Shown: positions 1 to 5,417 of the stretch, piece after piece
Position numbering within the stretch: position 1 is the first letter of the stretch
Layout of the letters: the number at the start of each line of letters is the position of its first letter
The notes under the pieces: model-generated
The model's database searches: none
Told to the model about the DNA's origin: nothing
What the model saw: the letters and a program-made list of their open reading frames with translations, nothing else
Made by a program: the position numbers and the translations under genes
From: DASYTH01 sp035762905
GTDB taxonomy: Bacteria; Actinomycetota; Actinomycetes; Mycobacteriales; Pseudonocardiaceae
Assembly (NCBI RefSeq): GCF_035762905.1
Contig: NZ_DASUCC010000068.1
Span: 1-14,177, forward strand
Reading direction: 5' to 3'
Length of the DNA: 14,177 nucleotides

Positions 1-1
1 C

Positions 2-199
2 CACGCCTTCCGCGAACTGGGCGAAGTCGCATCATCGGCCATCTGCACCCACAGCGCATCGACGAGTCATCTGACGGAACCAGCCGACGAACATCGGCGA
101 TGCCAAGCGTGCCTGCTCCTCCACGGCGACGATCTGGCCGATCGTACCGGCCGGCAACCACCGGGAAGTGACACAGATATGTGGCGAATCTACGAATAG
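2..199 (+). CDS. C-terminal part of a small Cys/His-rich (possible zinc-binding) protein, cut by the window edge
   Basis: Reading from base 2 there is an open frame of 65 codons to a TAG at 197-199; the start lies outside the window. The peptide begins HAFRELGEVASS and contains Cys-Thr-His early and a CQAC pair later, followed by LLLHGDDLADR. The spacing suggests a small metal-binding site (C-x2-H ... C-x2-C), which is an inference. Third codon positions are mostly G or C, as in the other genes here, and the frame reads like protein rather than noise. It resembles short actinobacterial proteins that start with a HAFR-like segment and carry two Cys pairs, but I cannot name a family. The repeat array starts about 17 bp after the stop. 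It could also be a degraded gene, since the beginning is not visible. Confidence 0.5.
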   Translation, partial: HAFRELGEVASSAICTHSASTSHLTEPADEHRRCQACLLLHGDDLADRTGRQPPGSDTDMWRIYE

Positions 200-215
200 G
201 CGGAATCGCAACCAC

Positions 216-310
216 GAACTCGTCGGCTAGAACCAGGACTCGTTGGCCCGGTGCCAGGAACTCGCCGAACGGGAACCAGCAACTCGCCGGACCGGAACCA
301 GCAACTCGCC
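216..310 (-). repeat. Left part of the 21-22-bp minisatellite, inverted orientation
   Basis: About four and a half tandem units of 21-23 bp. The best-preserved two are near-identical and read GGAACCAGCAACTCGCCG (282-299 and 294-311, partly overlapping in phase); earlier units at about 216 and 237 are more diverged. Read on the minus strand, the core becomes GGCGAGTTGC, which is the core of the larger array to the right. This block is therefore the same repeat family in the opposite orientation. Nothing in it looks like a gene. Confidence 0.7.
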
Positions 311-346
311 GATGATAGTCACCACGCTTTGGCGAGTTGCCGGTTC
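295..346. repeat. Inverted repeat at the array's orientation switch
   Basis: The left arm GAACCAGCAACTCGCC (295-310) and right arm GGCGAGTTGCCGGTTC (331-346) are reverse complements over 16 bp with one mismatch. The 20-bp spacer 311-330 is unlike the repeat. This marks the exact point where the unit orientation flips, and it could fold into a stem-loop or cruciform. Confidence 0.75.
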
Positions 347-985
347 GAGCACGCGAGTCGCGGGTTCGGGCAGACGAACCGCCGGCTCGGGCACCCGAGT
401 TGGGCCGAGCAGCCGAGTTGCCGTGTCGGGCACCCGAGCTGCCGCCGGCTTCAGCACCCGAGTTGGTTCGGGCACGCGAGTCGCCGGCGCGGGCACCTGA
501 GTTTCCGGCTTGGGCACACGAGTCGCGGGTTCGGACCCCCGAGTTGCGGGTTCGGGCAGACGAACTGCCGGCGTGGGCACCTGAGTTTCCGGCTTGGGCA
601 CACGAGTCGCGGGTTTGGGCAGGCGAACTGCCGGCTTGGGGCCGAGTTGCCGCCGGCTCGGGCACCCGAGTTGCCGGGCTTGGGCACATGAACTGCCGGC
701 TCGGCACCCGAGTGTCCGGGCTTGGGCACATGAACTGCCGGCTCGGCACCCGAGTGTCCGGCTTGGGCTCGCGAGTCGCGGGTTCAGGCAGGCGAACTGC
801 CGGCTCGGGCACCCGAGTTGGGCCGAGCAGCCGAGTTGCCGTGTCGGGCACCCGAGCCGCCGCCGGCTTCAGCACCCGAGTTGCGGAGTTCGGGCACACG
901 AACCGCCGGCTTGGGTCCGAGTTGCTTGCTTGGGCACCCGAGTTGCCGGGCTTGGGCACATGAACTGCCGGTTCGTGCCGGCCAA
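331..985 (+). repeat. Main 21-bp degenerate minisatellite array
   Basis: Roughly 30 units in tandem, mostly 21 bp, with some of 17-19 bp. A typical unit is CGAGTTGCCGGCTTGGGCAC plus one base. Variants replace CGAGTTG with CGAGTCG, CGAACTG or CGAACCG, and GCTTGGGCAC with GTTCGGGCAG. Because 21 is a multiple of three and the units lack stops, several frames on both strands stay open and give heptapeptide repeats such as RVAGSGT (plus) or VPEPATR (minus). Those frames have no ribosome binding site and no preferred codon pattern, so I treat the region as non-coding. 21 bp is two helical turns, so equivalent bases lie on one face of the helix. Confidence 0.85.
353..883 (+). repeat. Higher-order duplication within the array (353-465 and 771-883)
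   Basis: The 113-bp block 353-465 recurs at 771-883, offset 418 bp, with about four substitutions. Both copies include the same irregular short unit (GAGTTGGGCCGAGCAGC), which shows true segmental duplication rather than parallel drift. Two smaller duplications are visible. The block starting CTTGGGCACATGAACTGCCG repeats at 679 and 721 (period 42, two units), and GGGCACCTGAGTTTCCGGC repeats at 491 and 575 (offset 84, four units). Confidence 0.8.
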
Positions 986-1309
986 CGGGCCCGGGCCGCG
1001 GGCCTGGCTTGGGCCGCCACGGTAACGGCATCGAACCGTCAACGCTCTGGGGGCTGGACGGTGACGGGATTGCTCGGTGCACGGTTGCGGGCAGGCCGGG
1101 CCCCGCGATCGTGCACGGGGCACCTGTCCGCAGCCGTGCCGCGGAACGCCGGGCCCGGCCCCGTCAGGGTGACCGGCCCGGGCGTTCCGATGGAGCCGGG
1201 GACGTCTGCCGGCCGAGCCCCGGCCGGCCTGGCGAATCTGCGCCTCGCGTCCGCCTCTGCCGGGGGATTGGGGCTGGGATTGGGGAGTTGAGTGTGGGCT
1301 GGACTGGGT
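986..1309. other. Non-coding GC-rich spacer
   Basis: After the last repeat unit there are about 320 bases with no reading frame I can support. A short GC hairpin (GGCCCG, 5-base loop, CGGGCC) lies just after the array, and a G-quadruplex motif lies at its right end. The open frames crossing it continue from the repeat array or are antisense shadows of the PaaX-family gene. Confidence 0.6.
1262..1285 (+). other. G-quadruplex motif downstream of the PaaX-family gene
   Basis: The plus strand has four guanine tracts separated by 2-3 bases: G5 (1262-1266), ATT, G4 (1270-1273), CT, G3 (1276-1278), ATT, G4 (1282-1285). This satisfies the canonical G3+N1-7 rule with very short loops. It starts 25 bp beyond the stop of the minus-strand PaaX-family gene. 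It is therefore in that gene's template strand, and its transcript would be C-rich there. Confidence 0.7.
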
Positions 1310-2146
1310 TCAGGTGGCGAGGTGGGTCCAGTGTTCGCGGGCGGGGGTGCGCCATTGGGTGTGGCGGTGGGTGAAGAGGGTGGTGGCGGTGGTGCCGATC
1401 CAGTTGGGGGGGAGGAGTTCGGCGGGGAGTTGGGGGTCGAGGAAGGGGAACCGGCGCCATTCGTGGACCAGGCGGGTCTGGGCGCGGAAGATCTGCGGTG
1501 GGGCGGTGGGGGTGAGCGGGGCGAACTCGTTGATGAAGTCGCGGTAGCGGTCGGCGACGTCGCCGAGGTCCCAGGCGGCGGCGACCATCTCCTGCTCTTC
1601 GCCGAGGGCGCCGTAGCCGGCCACGAAGGACATGGCTTGGCTGGACAGCGCGAGTTCGTCGAGGATCAGTTTGGCGTCGGCTTCGGCCTCCGGGCGTGGG
1701 GTGATCCAGACCCCGGGCGCGGGTGAGCCGAACCCGGCCCAGCTCAGCCGGGTGCGCAGCTTGTGCCGCAGGTCGCGCTGGGCTTCGGGAACTGAGACCA
1801 GCACGATCAGCCAGCGCCCGTCCCAGTTCCGCTCGCCACTGCCGAACGCGTAGATCCGCTCGGCGCCCTCGATCAGCAGGCGCCGGCCGGGTCCGGTCAG
1901 GGTCCACCGGACCCGCCGGCCGACCCGGTCCGACCGCAGCCACCCCTCGGCGGCGATCCGGGCCAGGGCCTGCCGGGCCGACTTCTCCTCCACGTCGAAC
2001 ATGCCGAGCGCGTCCACCAGCGTGGCCGTCCACGCCGGCTCGTCGCGCGGCAGCACGAACTCGCCGAGGATCGTCATCAGCAGGGAGCGGGCGCTGCCAC
2101 CCCCCACCTCACGGCGGCGGCTCAGTATCGGGCGAGGCTCGGACAC
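1310..2146 (-). CDS. PaaX-family transcriptional regulator
   Basis: A 278-residue protein with the PaaX layout. The N-terminal winged-helix segment begins with ARSLLMTILGEFVLP (residues 19-33) and continues to GWLRSDRVGRRVRWTLTGPGRRLL. A central domain follows (WDGRWLIVLVSVPE, then LSWAGFGSPAPGVWITP). The C-terminal part contains the family hallmark FLDPQLPAELLPPNWIG, which matches E. coli PaaX (DPLLPEELLPAQW) closely. E. coli PaaX represses phenylacetate degradation and is released by phenylacetyl-CoA. No paa genes lie in this window, so the target here is unknown, and many actinobacterial paralogues are unlinked to paa genes. The start is GTG, chosen because the family needs the residues before MTILGEF; there is no good Shine-Dalgarno at normal spacing. 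The C-terminal 20 residues are Thr/His/Arg-rich low complexity. The gene lies 59 bp downstream of the 169-residue gene on the same strand. Confidence 0.9.
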   Translation of the reverse strand: MSEPRPILSRRREVGGGSARSLLMTILGEFVLPRDEPAWTATLVDALGMFDVEEKSARQALARIAAEGWLRSDRVGRRVRWTLTGPGRRLLIEGAERIYAFGSGERNWDGRWLIVLVSVPEAQRDLRHKLRTRLSWAGFGSPAPGVWITPRPEAEADAKLILDELALSSQAMSFVAGYGALGEEQEMVAAAWDLGDVADRYRDFINEFAPLTPTAPPQIFRAQTRLVHEWRRFPFLDPQLPAELLPPNWIGTTATTLFTHRHTQWRTPAREHWTHLAT

Positions 2147-2152
2147 CCGCCC

Positions 2153-2158
2153 ATTGTG
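2153..2158 (-). promoter_or_regulatory. Possible -10 element for a leaderless PaaX-family mRNA
   Basis: On the minus strand CACAAT (4 of 6 to TATAAT) stands exactly six bases before the GTG start. A TTGGAG lies 19 bp further upstream as a weak -35. An AAGGAG also lies upstream, but 18 bases from the GTG, too far for normal initiation. The assignment is tentative, because the gene could also be co-transcribed with the gene upstream. Confidence 0.3.
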
Positions 2159-2205
2159 CTACAACTCCTTCGCGCACCTCCAAATCCATGTAGATCCGGC
2201 GATCC

Positions 2206-2715
2206 TCAGCCGACCCGTTTCGCCTCGAAGCGCTGCCGCACGGCGGTGTTCCCGTCCGGCCCGGTCTCCTCCCGGCGCCAGCGAAACGAGTCGCCGGTTA
2301 ACTCGGAGAAGATCCACCGATGCCCGGTATCGCCCTGCCGCCCCTCCAGCACGATCCCGTCCGCGCTCGTCCGGGCGACGAACGGGATCACCCACCCGCG
2401 CTTCGGCCCGTGCCAGGTGGACCGCCAGGCACCGATCGCCGGGTCGTAGAACCGCAGCGACAGGCCCCACTCCCCGTCCGCGTCCGGCCCCCGGTCGGCC
2501 CGCGCCGGATTGATCCACACGTCGGCCACCGCACGCCCGTCCAGCGCCCAGCTGAAGTGCCACTCGGCGGACGACTCGCGCACGACCCCGTCCGGCTCGT
2601 ACTCGAACACCCGCAGATCCCAACTCCCGATCAGCGGGGCGAACGGCGCGAGGTGCTCGGCCAGCTCCGGCCGGGGCGCGCCGGCCACGAACACCTCGGT
2701 GAAGGCATTGGTCAT
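2206..2715 (-). CDS. Conserved hypothetical protein, DUF1579-like lipocalin-type fold suspected
   Basis: A 169-residue soluble protein with no signal peptide or membrane segment. The sequence has the pattern of small beta-barrel proteins. Residues 22-42 hold LAPFAPLIGSWDLRVFEYEPDG. A Trp-rich run of short strands follows (SAEWHFSWALDGRAVADVWI, LSLRFYDPAIGAWRSTWHGP), and it ends with RQRFEAKRVG. The 'IGSW ... EWHFSWALDGRAV' arrangement is like the DUF1579 group, which has no settled function, so I assign none. ATG 2713-2715 is used because the upstream extension of the frame reads antisense through the response regulator gene. The gene diverges from the two-component pair across a 90-bp gap carrying direct repeats, so the response regulator may control it. 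Confidence 0.75.
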   Translation of the reverse strand: MTNAFTEVFVAGAPRPELAEHLAPFAPLIGSWDLRVFEYEPDGVVRESSAEWHFSWALDGRAVADVWINPARADRGPDADGEWGLSLRFYDPAIGAWRSTWHGPKRGWVIPFVARTSADGIVLEGRQGDTGHRWIFSELTGDSFRWRREETGPDGNTAVRQRFEAKRVG

Positions 2716-2722
2716 GGCCGGC

Positions 2723-2728
2723 ACGGTA
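2723..2728 (-). promoter_or_regulatory. -10-like TACCGT for the 169-residue gene, leaderless configuration
   Basis: On the minus strand TACCGT is followed by seven bases and then the ATG at 2715-2713. No Shine-Dalgarno is present between them. Transcription from such an element would start at or next to the ATG. The region where the -35 should lie overlaps the CTGTC direct repeats. Confidence 0.45.
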
Positions 2729-2738
2729 CGGGCGGGGT

Positions 2739-2775
2739 CTGACAGTTTCTGTCGCGAAGCTGTCGGTTTGCTGTC
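2739..2775 (+). promoter_or_regulatory. Direct-repeat operator (CTGWC x4) for the OmpR-type response regulator
   Basis: CTGAC at 2739 and CTGTC at 2749, 2760 and 2771 give spacings of 10, 11 and 11 bp. The last three sit in 11-bp units (TTTCTGTCGCG, AAGCTGTCGGT, TTGCTGTCCAG). Tandem half-sites about one helical turn apart are the usual target of OmpR/PhoB winged-helix regulators. They end about 30 bp before the response regulator start, which fits autoregulation (inference). Confidence 0.5.
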
Positions 2776-2805
2776 CAGATCCGATCTTTGTCGCAGGATG
2801 GTTGC

Positions 2806-3501
2806 ATGGGCAGGGACTCCCGGGTGCGGCTGCTGGTGGTGGACGACGAACCGCACATCGCCGACCTCGTCGCGACCGTGGCCCGCTACGAGGGCTGGGA
2901 CGCGGTGACCGCCGCAAACGGCACCGAGGCGATCGGCCGGGCCGCGCGGTTCGGCCCGGACATCGTCGTGCTGGACCTGATGCTCCCCGACATGGACGGG
3001 TTCACCGTGCTCGACCGGCTGCGAGCCGGCGGAAATCCGGTGCCGGTGGTGTTCCTGACCGCACGCGACGGAACCGCCGACCGGATCGCCGGTCTGACCC
3101 GAGGCGGCGACGACTATCTGGTCAAGCCGTTCGCGGTGGAGGAACTGATGGCGCGGATGCGGGCGGTGCTGCGCCGCAGCGGCCGGGCCCGGCGCAACTC
3201 GGCGCTGCGCGTGGCCGACCTGACGCTGAACGAGGACACCCGCGAGGTGCGCAGGGGAGACGACCTGGTCACGCTCACCCCGACCGAGTACGAACTGCTG
3301 CGCTACCTGATGCGCCGCTCGCCGACCGTGCTCACCAAGGCCCAGATCCTCGATCACGTCTGGCAGTACGACTTCGGCGGGCGGTCCAACGTGGTGGAAT
3401 TGGCCGTGTCCCACCTGCGGCGCAAGCTCGACGCCGGCCGTGAGCCGTTGATCCACACCGTCCGCGGGGTCGGTTACGTGATGAAGCAGATGGTCCCGTG
3501 A
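2806..3501 (+). CDS. Two-component response regulator, OmpR/PhoB family
   Basis: A 231-residue regulator. The receiver domain (about 7-122) has the acidic pair D13-D14, phosphoacceptor D57 in VVLDLMLPD, T85 in VFLTAR and K107 in YLVKPF. The C-terminal winged helix (about 133-230) has the typical LTPTEYELLRYLMRR, the recognition region SNVVELAVSHLRRKL and the terminal hairpin IHTVRGVGYVM. Phosphorylation by the adjacent kinase would promote dimerization and DNA binding at tandem repeats. ATG 2806 is preferred over an in-frame TTG at 2788, because AGGA (2795-2798) stands seven bases before the ATG and the family normally starts about eight residues before the first strand. The gene overlaps the kinase gene by 4 bp (GTGA). 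The inducing signal cannot be read from the sequence. Confidence 0.95.
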   Translation: MGRDSRVRLLVVDDEPHIADLVATVARYEGWDAVTAANGTEAIGRAARFGPDIVVLDLMLPDMDGFTVLDRLRAGGNPVPVVFLTARDGTADRIAGLTRGGDDYLVKPFAVEELMARMRAVLRRSGRARRNSALRVADLTLNEDTREVRRGDDLVTLTPTEYELLRYLMRRSPTVLTKAQILDHVWQYDFGGRSNVVELAVSHLRRKLDAGREPLIHTVRGVGYVMKQMVP

Positions 3502-4916
3502 CAAGAAGGTTGCGGCTCGTCACCCGACTCGCGCTCGGCCTTGCGGTGCTGGCCCTTGTGGTGTTCGCCGTGGTCGGCACGGTGCTGGTCACCACGATGC
3601 GCAGCTATCTGGCCGAACGGCTGGACGAGCAGTTGACCGCCACCCAGATCGACCAGACCAAGCGGATCCGCACCCACGGCGGCCAGCCGCGCACGCCGTA
3701 CGCCTGGTACTCCGGGATCTTCCAGGTGCACAACGGAACCGCGCAGCCCGAGCCGGGCGGCCAGCTTCCGTCCGAAGTGGACCCACTGGCCGCGGTGGCC
3801 AGGGATGCCGGCCAGACCGAGGTGCTGCGCACCGTGTATCTCAAGGGGGAGGGCAACTTCCGGGTCCGCGCCTGCCCGGTGACCGCGACCGAGGTGCTGG
3901 TCAGCGCCGCACCCCAGGGTGACCTCGACCGCACCGTGCGGCAGCTGGTCTTCGAGTTGGGCGCGGCGTTCGTGCTGGCCCTCGCGGTACTGGTGTTCGT
4001 CGGCAGACTGGTGTTGCGTAAGGGACTGCGGCCGCTGAGCGACATGGCGGAAACCGCGCGGGACATCACCGAGCACGACCTGACCCGCTCGGCCGACCTG
4101 CCGGTGCGGGTGTCCGGCAGCGGCGGTGGCGTCGAGGTCGAGGAGCTGCGCACCGCGTTCAACCGGATGCTCGAGCACATCGACCTGTCGCTGGCCGCAC
4201 GCGCCGCCGCCGACGAACGACTGCGCCGGTTCGTCGCGGACGCCTCGCACGAGCTGCGCACGCCGCTGACCTCGATCCGCGGCTACGCCGACCTGTTCCA
4301 TTACGCGGCGGCCAACGAGCCGGCCGAACGGGACGCGCACCTGGCCCGGATCCGCGCCGAGACCGCGCGGATGAGCGTGCTGGTCGATGACCTGTTGTTG
4401 TTGGCCCGTCTGGACTCGGCGGACGAGGAGCCGCCGCTTCGGTTATCCGGCACCGATCTCGCCGAGCTGGCCGGGCAGGCGGCCGAGGCGTTCCGGGCGG
4501 GGCATCCGAACCATCCGCTGATCGTCGAGCTGCCCGGACAGCCGCTGCCGTTGTGGGCCGATCCGGTGCGGCTGCGGCAGGTGGTCGACAACCTGCTGGC
4601 CAACGCCGCGGCGCACACCCCGGCCGGCACCGAGGTGACCCTGACCGCGCGGGACGCCGGCGCTCACGTGGAGCTGGCCGTCGCCGACGCCGGCCCGGGC
4701 ATTCCGGCCGAGCACCGGGAGCGGATCTTCGACCGCTTCTACCGGGTGGACGACTCGCGCACACGCGGCGCCGCCGGCAGCGGGCTGGGCCTGGCCGTGG
4801 TGCGACTGCTGGTGGCCGCGCACGGCGGCACGATCGGGGTGGACAGCGCGCCCGGCCGGACGGTGTTCACGGTCCGGCTGCCCGCGCGGCCCGGGCCTGG
4901 GGGAGCGGGGAGTTGA
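3498..4916 (+). CDS. Membrane sensor histidine kinase (HAMP, HisKA, HATPase)
   Basis: A 472-residue partner kinase for the response regulator. Transmembrane helix 1 is about residues 11-33. An extracytoplasmic sensor region of about 118 residues follows, with no recognisable motif. Transmembrane helix 2 is about 152-173 and HAMP about 172-225. The dimerization/phosphotransfer domain has H251 in DASHELRTPLTSIRGYADLF. The ATPase domain has the N box with N365 and N369 (DNLLANAAAHTP), G1 DAGPGIP, the F box FDRFYR, and G2 GSGLGLAVV. All catalytic motifs are intact, so it should be an active kinase. GTG 3498 overlaps the regulator's TGA, a typical translational-coupling arrangement. The Pro/Gly-rich C-terminal tail (PARPGPGGAGS) is low complexity. 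Confidence 0.95.
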   Translation: MTRRLRLVTRLALGLAVLALVVFAVVGTVLVTTMRSYLAERLDEQLTATQIDQTKRIRTHGGQPRTPYAWYSGIFQVHNGTAQPEPGGQLPSEVDPLAAVARDAGQTEVLRTVYLKGEGNFRVRACPVTATEVLVSAAPQGDLDRTVRQLVFELGAAFVLALAVLVFVGRLVLRKGLRPLSDMAETARDITEHDLTRSADLPVRVSGSGGGVEVEELRTAFNRMLEHIDLSLAARAAADERLRRFVADASHELRTPLTSIRGYADLFHYAAANEPAERDAHLARIRAETARMSVLVDDLLLLARLDSADEEPPLRLSGTDLAELAGQAAEAFRAGHPNHPLIVELPGQPLPLWADPVRLRQVVDNLLANAAAHTPAGTEVTLTARDAGAHVELAVADAGPGIPAEHRERIFDRFYRVDDSRTRGAAGSGLGLAVVRLLVAAHGGTIGVDSAPGRTVFTVRLPARPGPGGAGS

Positions 4917-4961
4917 GCCGGCTTCCGGGAGGCCCCGGCCCGCCCGGACGCCTGGCTCAAC
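4912..4961. terminator. Inverted repeat between convergent genes, possible bidirectional terminator
   Basis: GTTGAGCC (4912-4919, overlapping the kinase stop) and GGCTCAAC (4954-4961) are perfect 8-bp arms. Between them is a nested GC hairpin, CCGGG-AGGC-CCCGG. There is no U-tract, as is common in actinobacteria. The position, between two facing stop codons, supports a terminator role. Confidence 0.45.
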
Positions 4962-4964
4962 CGG

Positions 4965-5318
4965 TCACTGCTGGTGCGCGGCGGTTGCCCTGCTGTCCGC
5001 GCGCTGCCTGCCGGTGCCGTGCGCATCCTTGAGCACCCGGAGCTTGTCCTTCACGCCGTGTCCGGTGTCCTTGCGCAGCGCCTGGTGCAGGCTCTGGGTG
5101 TTGTTGCCGTATCCCGCGTAGTACGCCGCGTCGGCGATGTCATGGCCCTGCATCAGGTACTCCAGCAGGTGCTGGATCCGCTCGGGCAGTGACTCCATGT
5201 CGTTGAGCAGTTCCTCGATCGCCTGGTCGAGGCCCTCCTCGTGCTGCATCTCGTCGAAGCCGGCGTCGCGCATGGCGGCGCCGTACTCCGCGTGAGCATC
5301 GTCGTCGTAGTCGCTCAT
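4965..5318 (-). CDS. Small acidic hypothetical protein with an AraC-like helix-turn-helix segment
   Basis: A 117-residue protein I cannot name. Residues 1-45 are strongly acidic (MSDYDDDAHAEYG, then EEGLDQAIEELLNDME) and look helical. Residues 59-88 (HDIADAAYYAGYGNNTQS, LHQALRKDTG) resemble the second helix-turn-helix of AraC regulators, where the usual pattern is 'IAEIAxxxGYxxxSxFxRAFRRxxG'. The resemblance is by eye only. The tail (GRQRADSRATAAHQQ) is polar and probably disordered. Codon use is normal for the region. ATG 5316-5318 is preceded by GAAGTGA four bases upstream, a poor Shine-Dalgarno at best. The gene diverges from the TetR gene across 99 bp and is convergent with the kinase gene. 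It might be a small regulator or adaptor, but function is unassigned. Confidence 0.7.
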   Translation of the reverse strand: MSDYDDDAHAEYGAAMRDAGFDEMQHEEGLDQAIEELLNDMESLPERIQHLLEYLMQGHDIADAAYYAGYGNNTQSLHQALRKDTGHGVKDKLRVLKDAHGTGRQRADSRATAAHQQ

Positions 5319-5344
5319 GAGATCACTTCAGCACCGGCTCATGT

Positions 5345-5358
5345 GGACCGCGAGGTCC
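5345..5358. promoter_or_regulatory. Short perfect palindrome GGACC-GCGA-GGTCC
   Basis: A 14-bp inverted repeat with 5-bp arms in the 99-bp divergent gap between the small acidic protein gene and the TetR gene. It could be a regulator half-site pair or a small hairpin in the leader of either gene. Short palindromes of this composition also occur by chance in GC-rich DNA. Confidence 0.25.
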
Positions 5359-5388
5359 GTCGGGGCAGCCAGTCGGGCGGCCTTGCGT

Positions 5389-5416
5389 CAAGAAGTGAAT
5401 CGTAGTTCACTTCTTG
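5389..5416. promoter_or_regulatory. Perfect TetR-type operator palindrome abutting the tetR start
   Basis: CAAGAAGTGAA (5389-5399) and TTCACTTCTTG (5406-5416) are perfect 11-bp arms around the 6-bp spacer TCGTAG. The arms are A/T-rich for this genome and the palindrome is exact, so chance is very unlikely. It ends one base before the GTG at 5418. A TTGCGT (5383-5388) followed 17 bp later by TTCACT (5406-5411) could be a weak promoter buried in the operator, so a bound regulator would block transcription of tetR and the overlapping acyl-CoA dehydrogenase gene. Confidence 0.8.
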
Positions 5417-5417
5417 T

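Noticed and set aside
331..985. CRISPR array
   Set aside because: Units are contiguous 21-bp tandem copies with drifting sequence. There are no unique spacers of constant length, no conserved direct repeat and no cas genes.
986..1009. GC hairpin GGCCCG-N5-CGGGCC as a terminator of a plus-strand gene
   Set aside because: The stem is only 6 bp in extremely GC-rich sequence, and no gene ends next to it on the plus strand.
227..1025. Several open frames on both strands through the minisatellite, including heptapeptide-repeat proteins (RVAGSGT or VPEPATR type)
   Set aside because: A 21-bp unit without stops keeps many frames open at once. None has a ribosome binding site, a non-repeat domain or a preferred frame.
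1310..2146. Naming the regulator paaX and tying it to phenylacetate catabolism
   Set aside because: Only family membership is supported. There are no paa genes in the window and the family has many unlinked paralogues.
2788..2805. TTG start giving the response regulator six extra residues
   Set aside because: The ATG at 2806 has AGGA at proper spacing and gives the usual N-terminal length; the TTG has no ribosome binding site.
2716..3504. Long minus-strand extension of the 169-residue protein's frame across the response regulator
   Set aside because: It is antisense to the receiver and winged-helix domains; only the part from ATG 2715 reads as a real protein.
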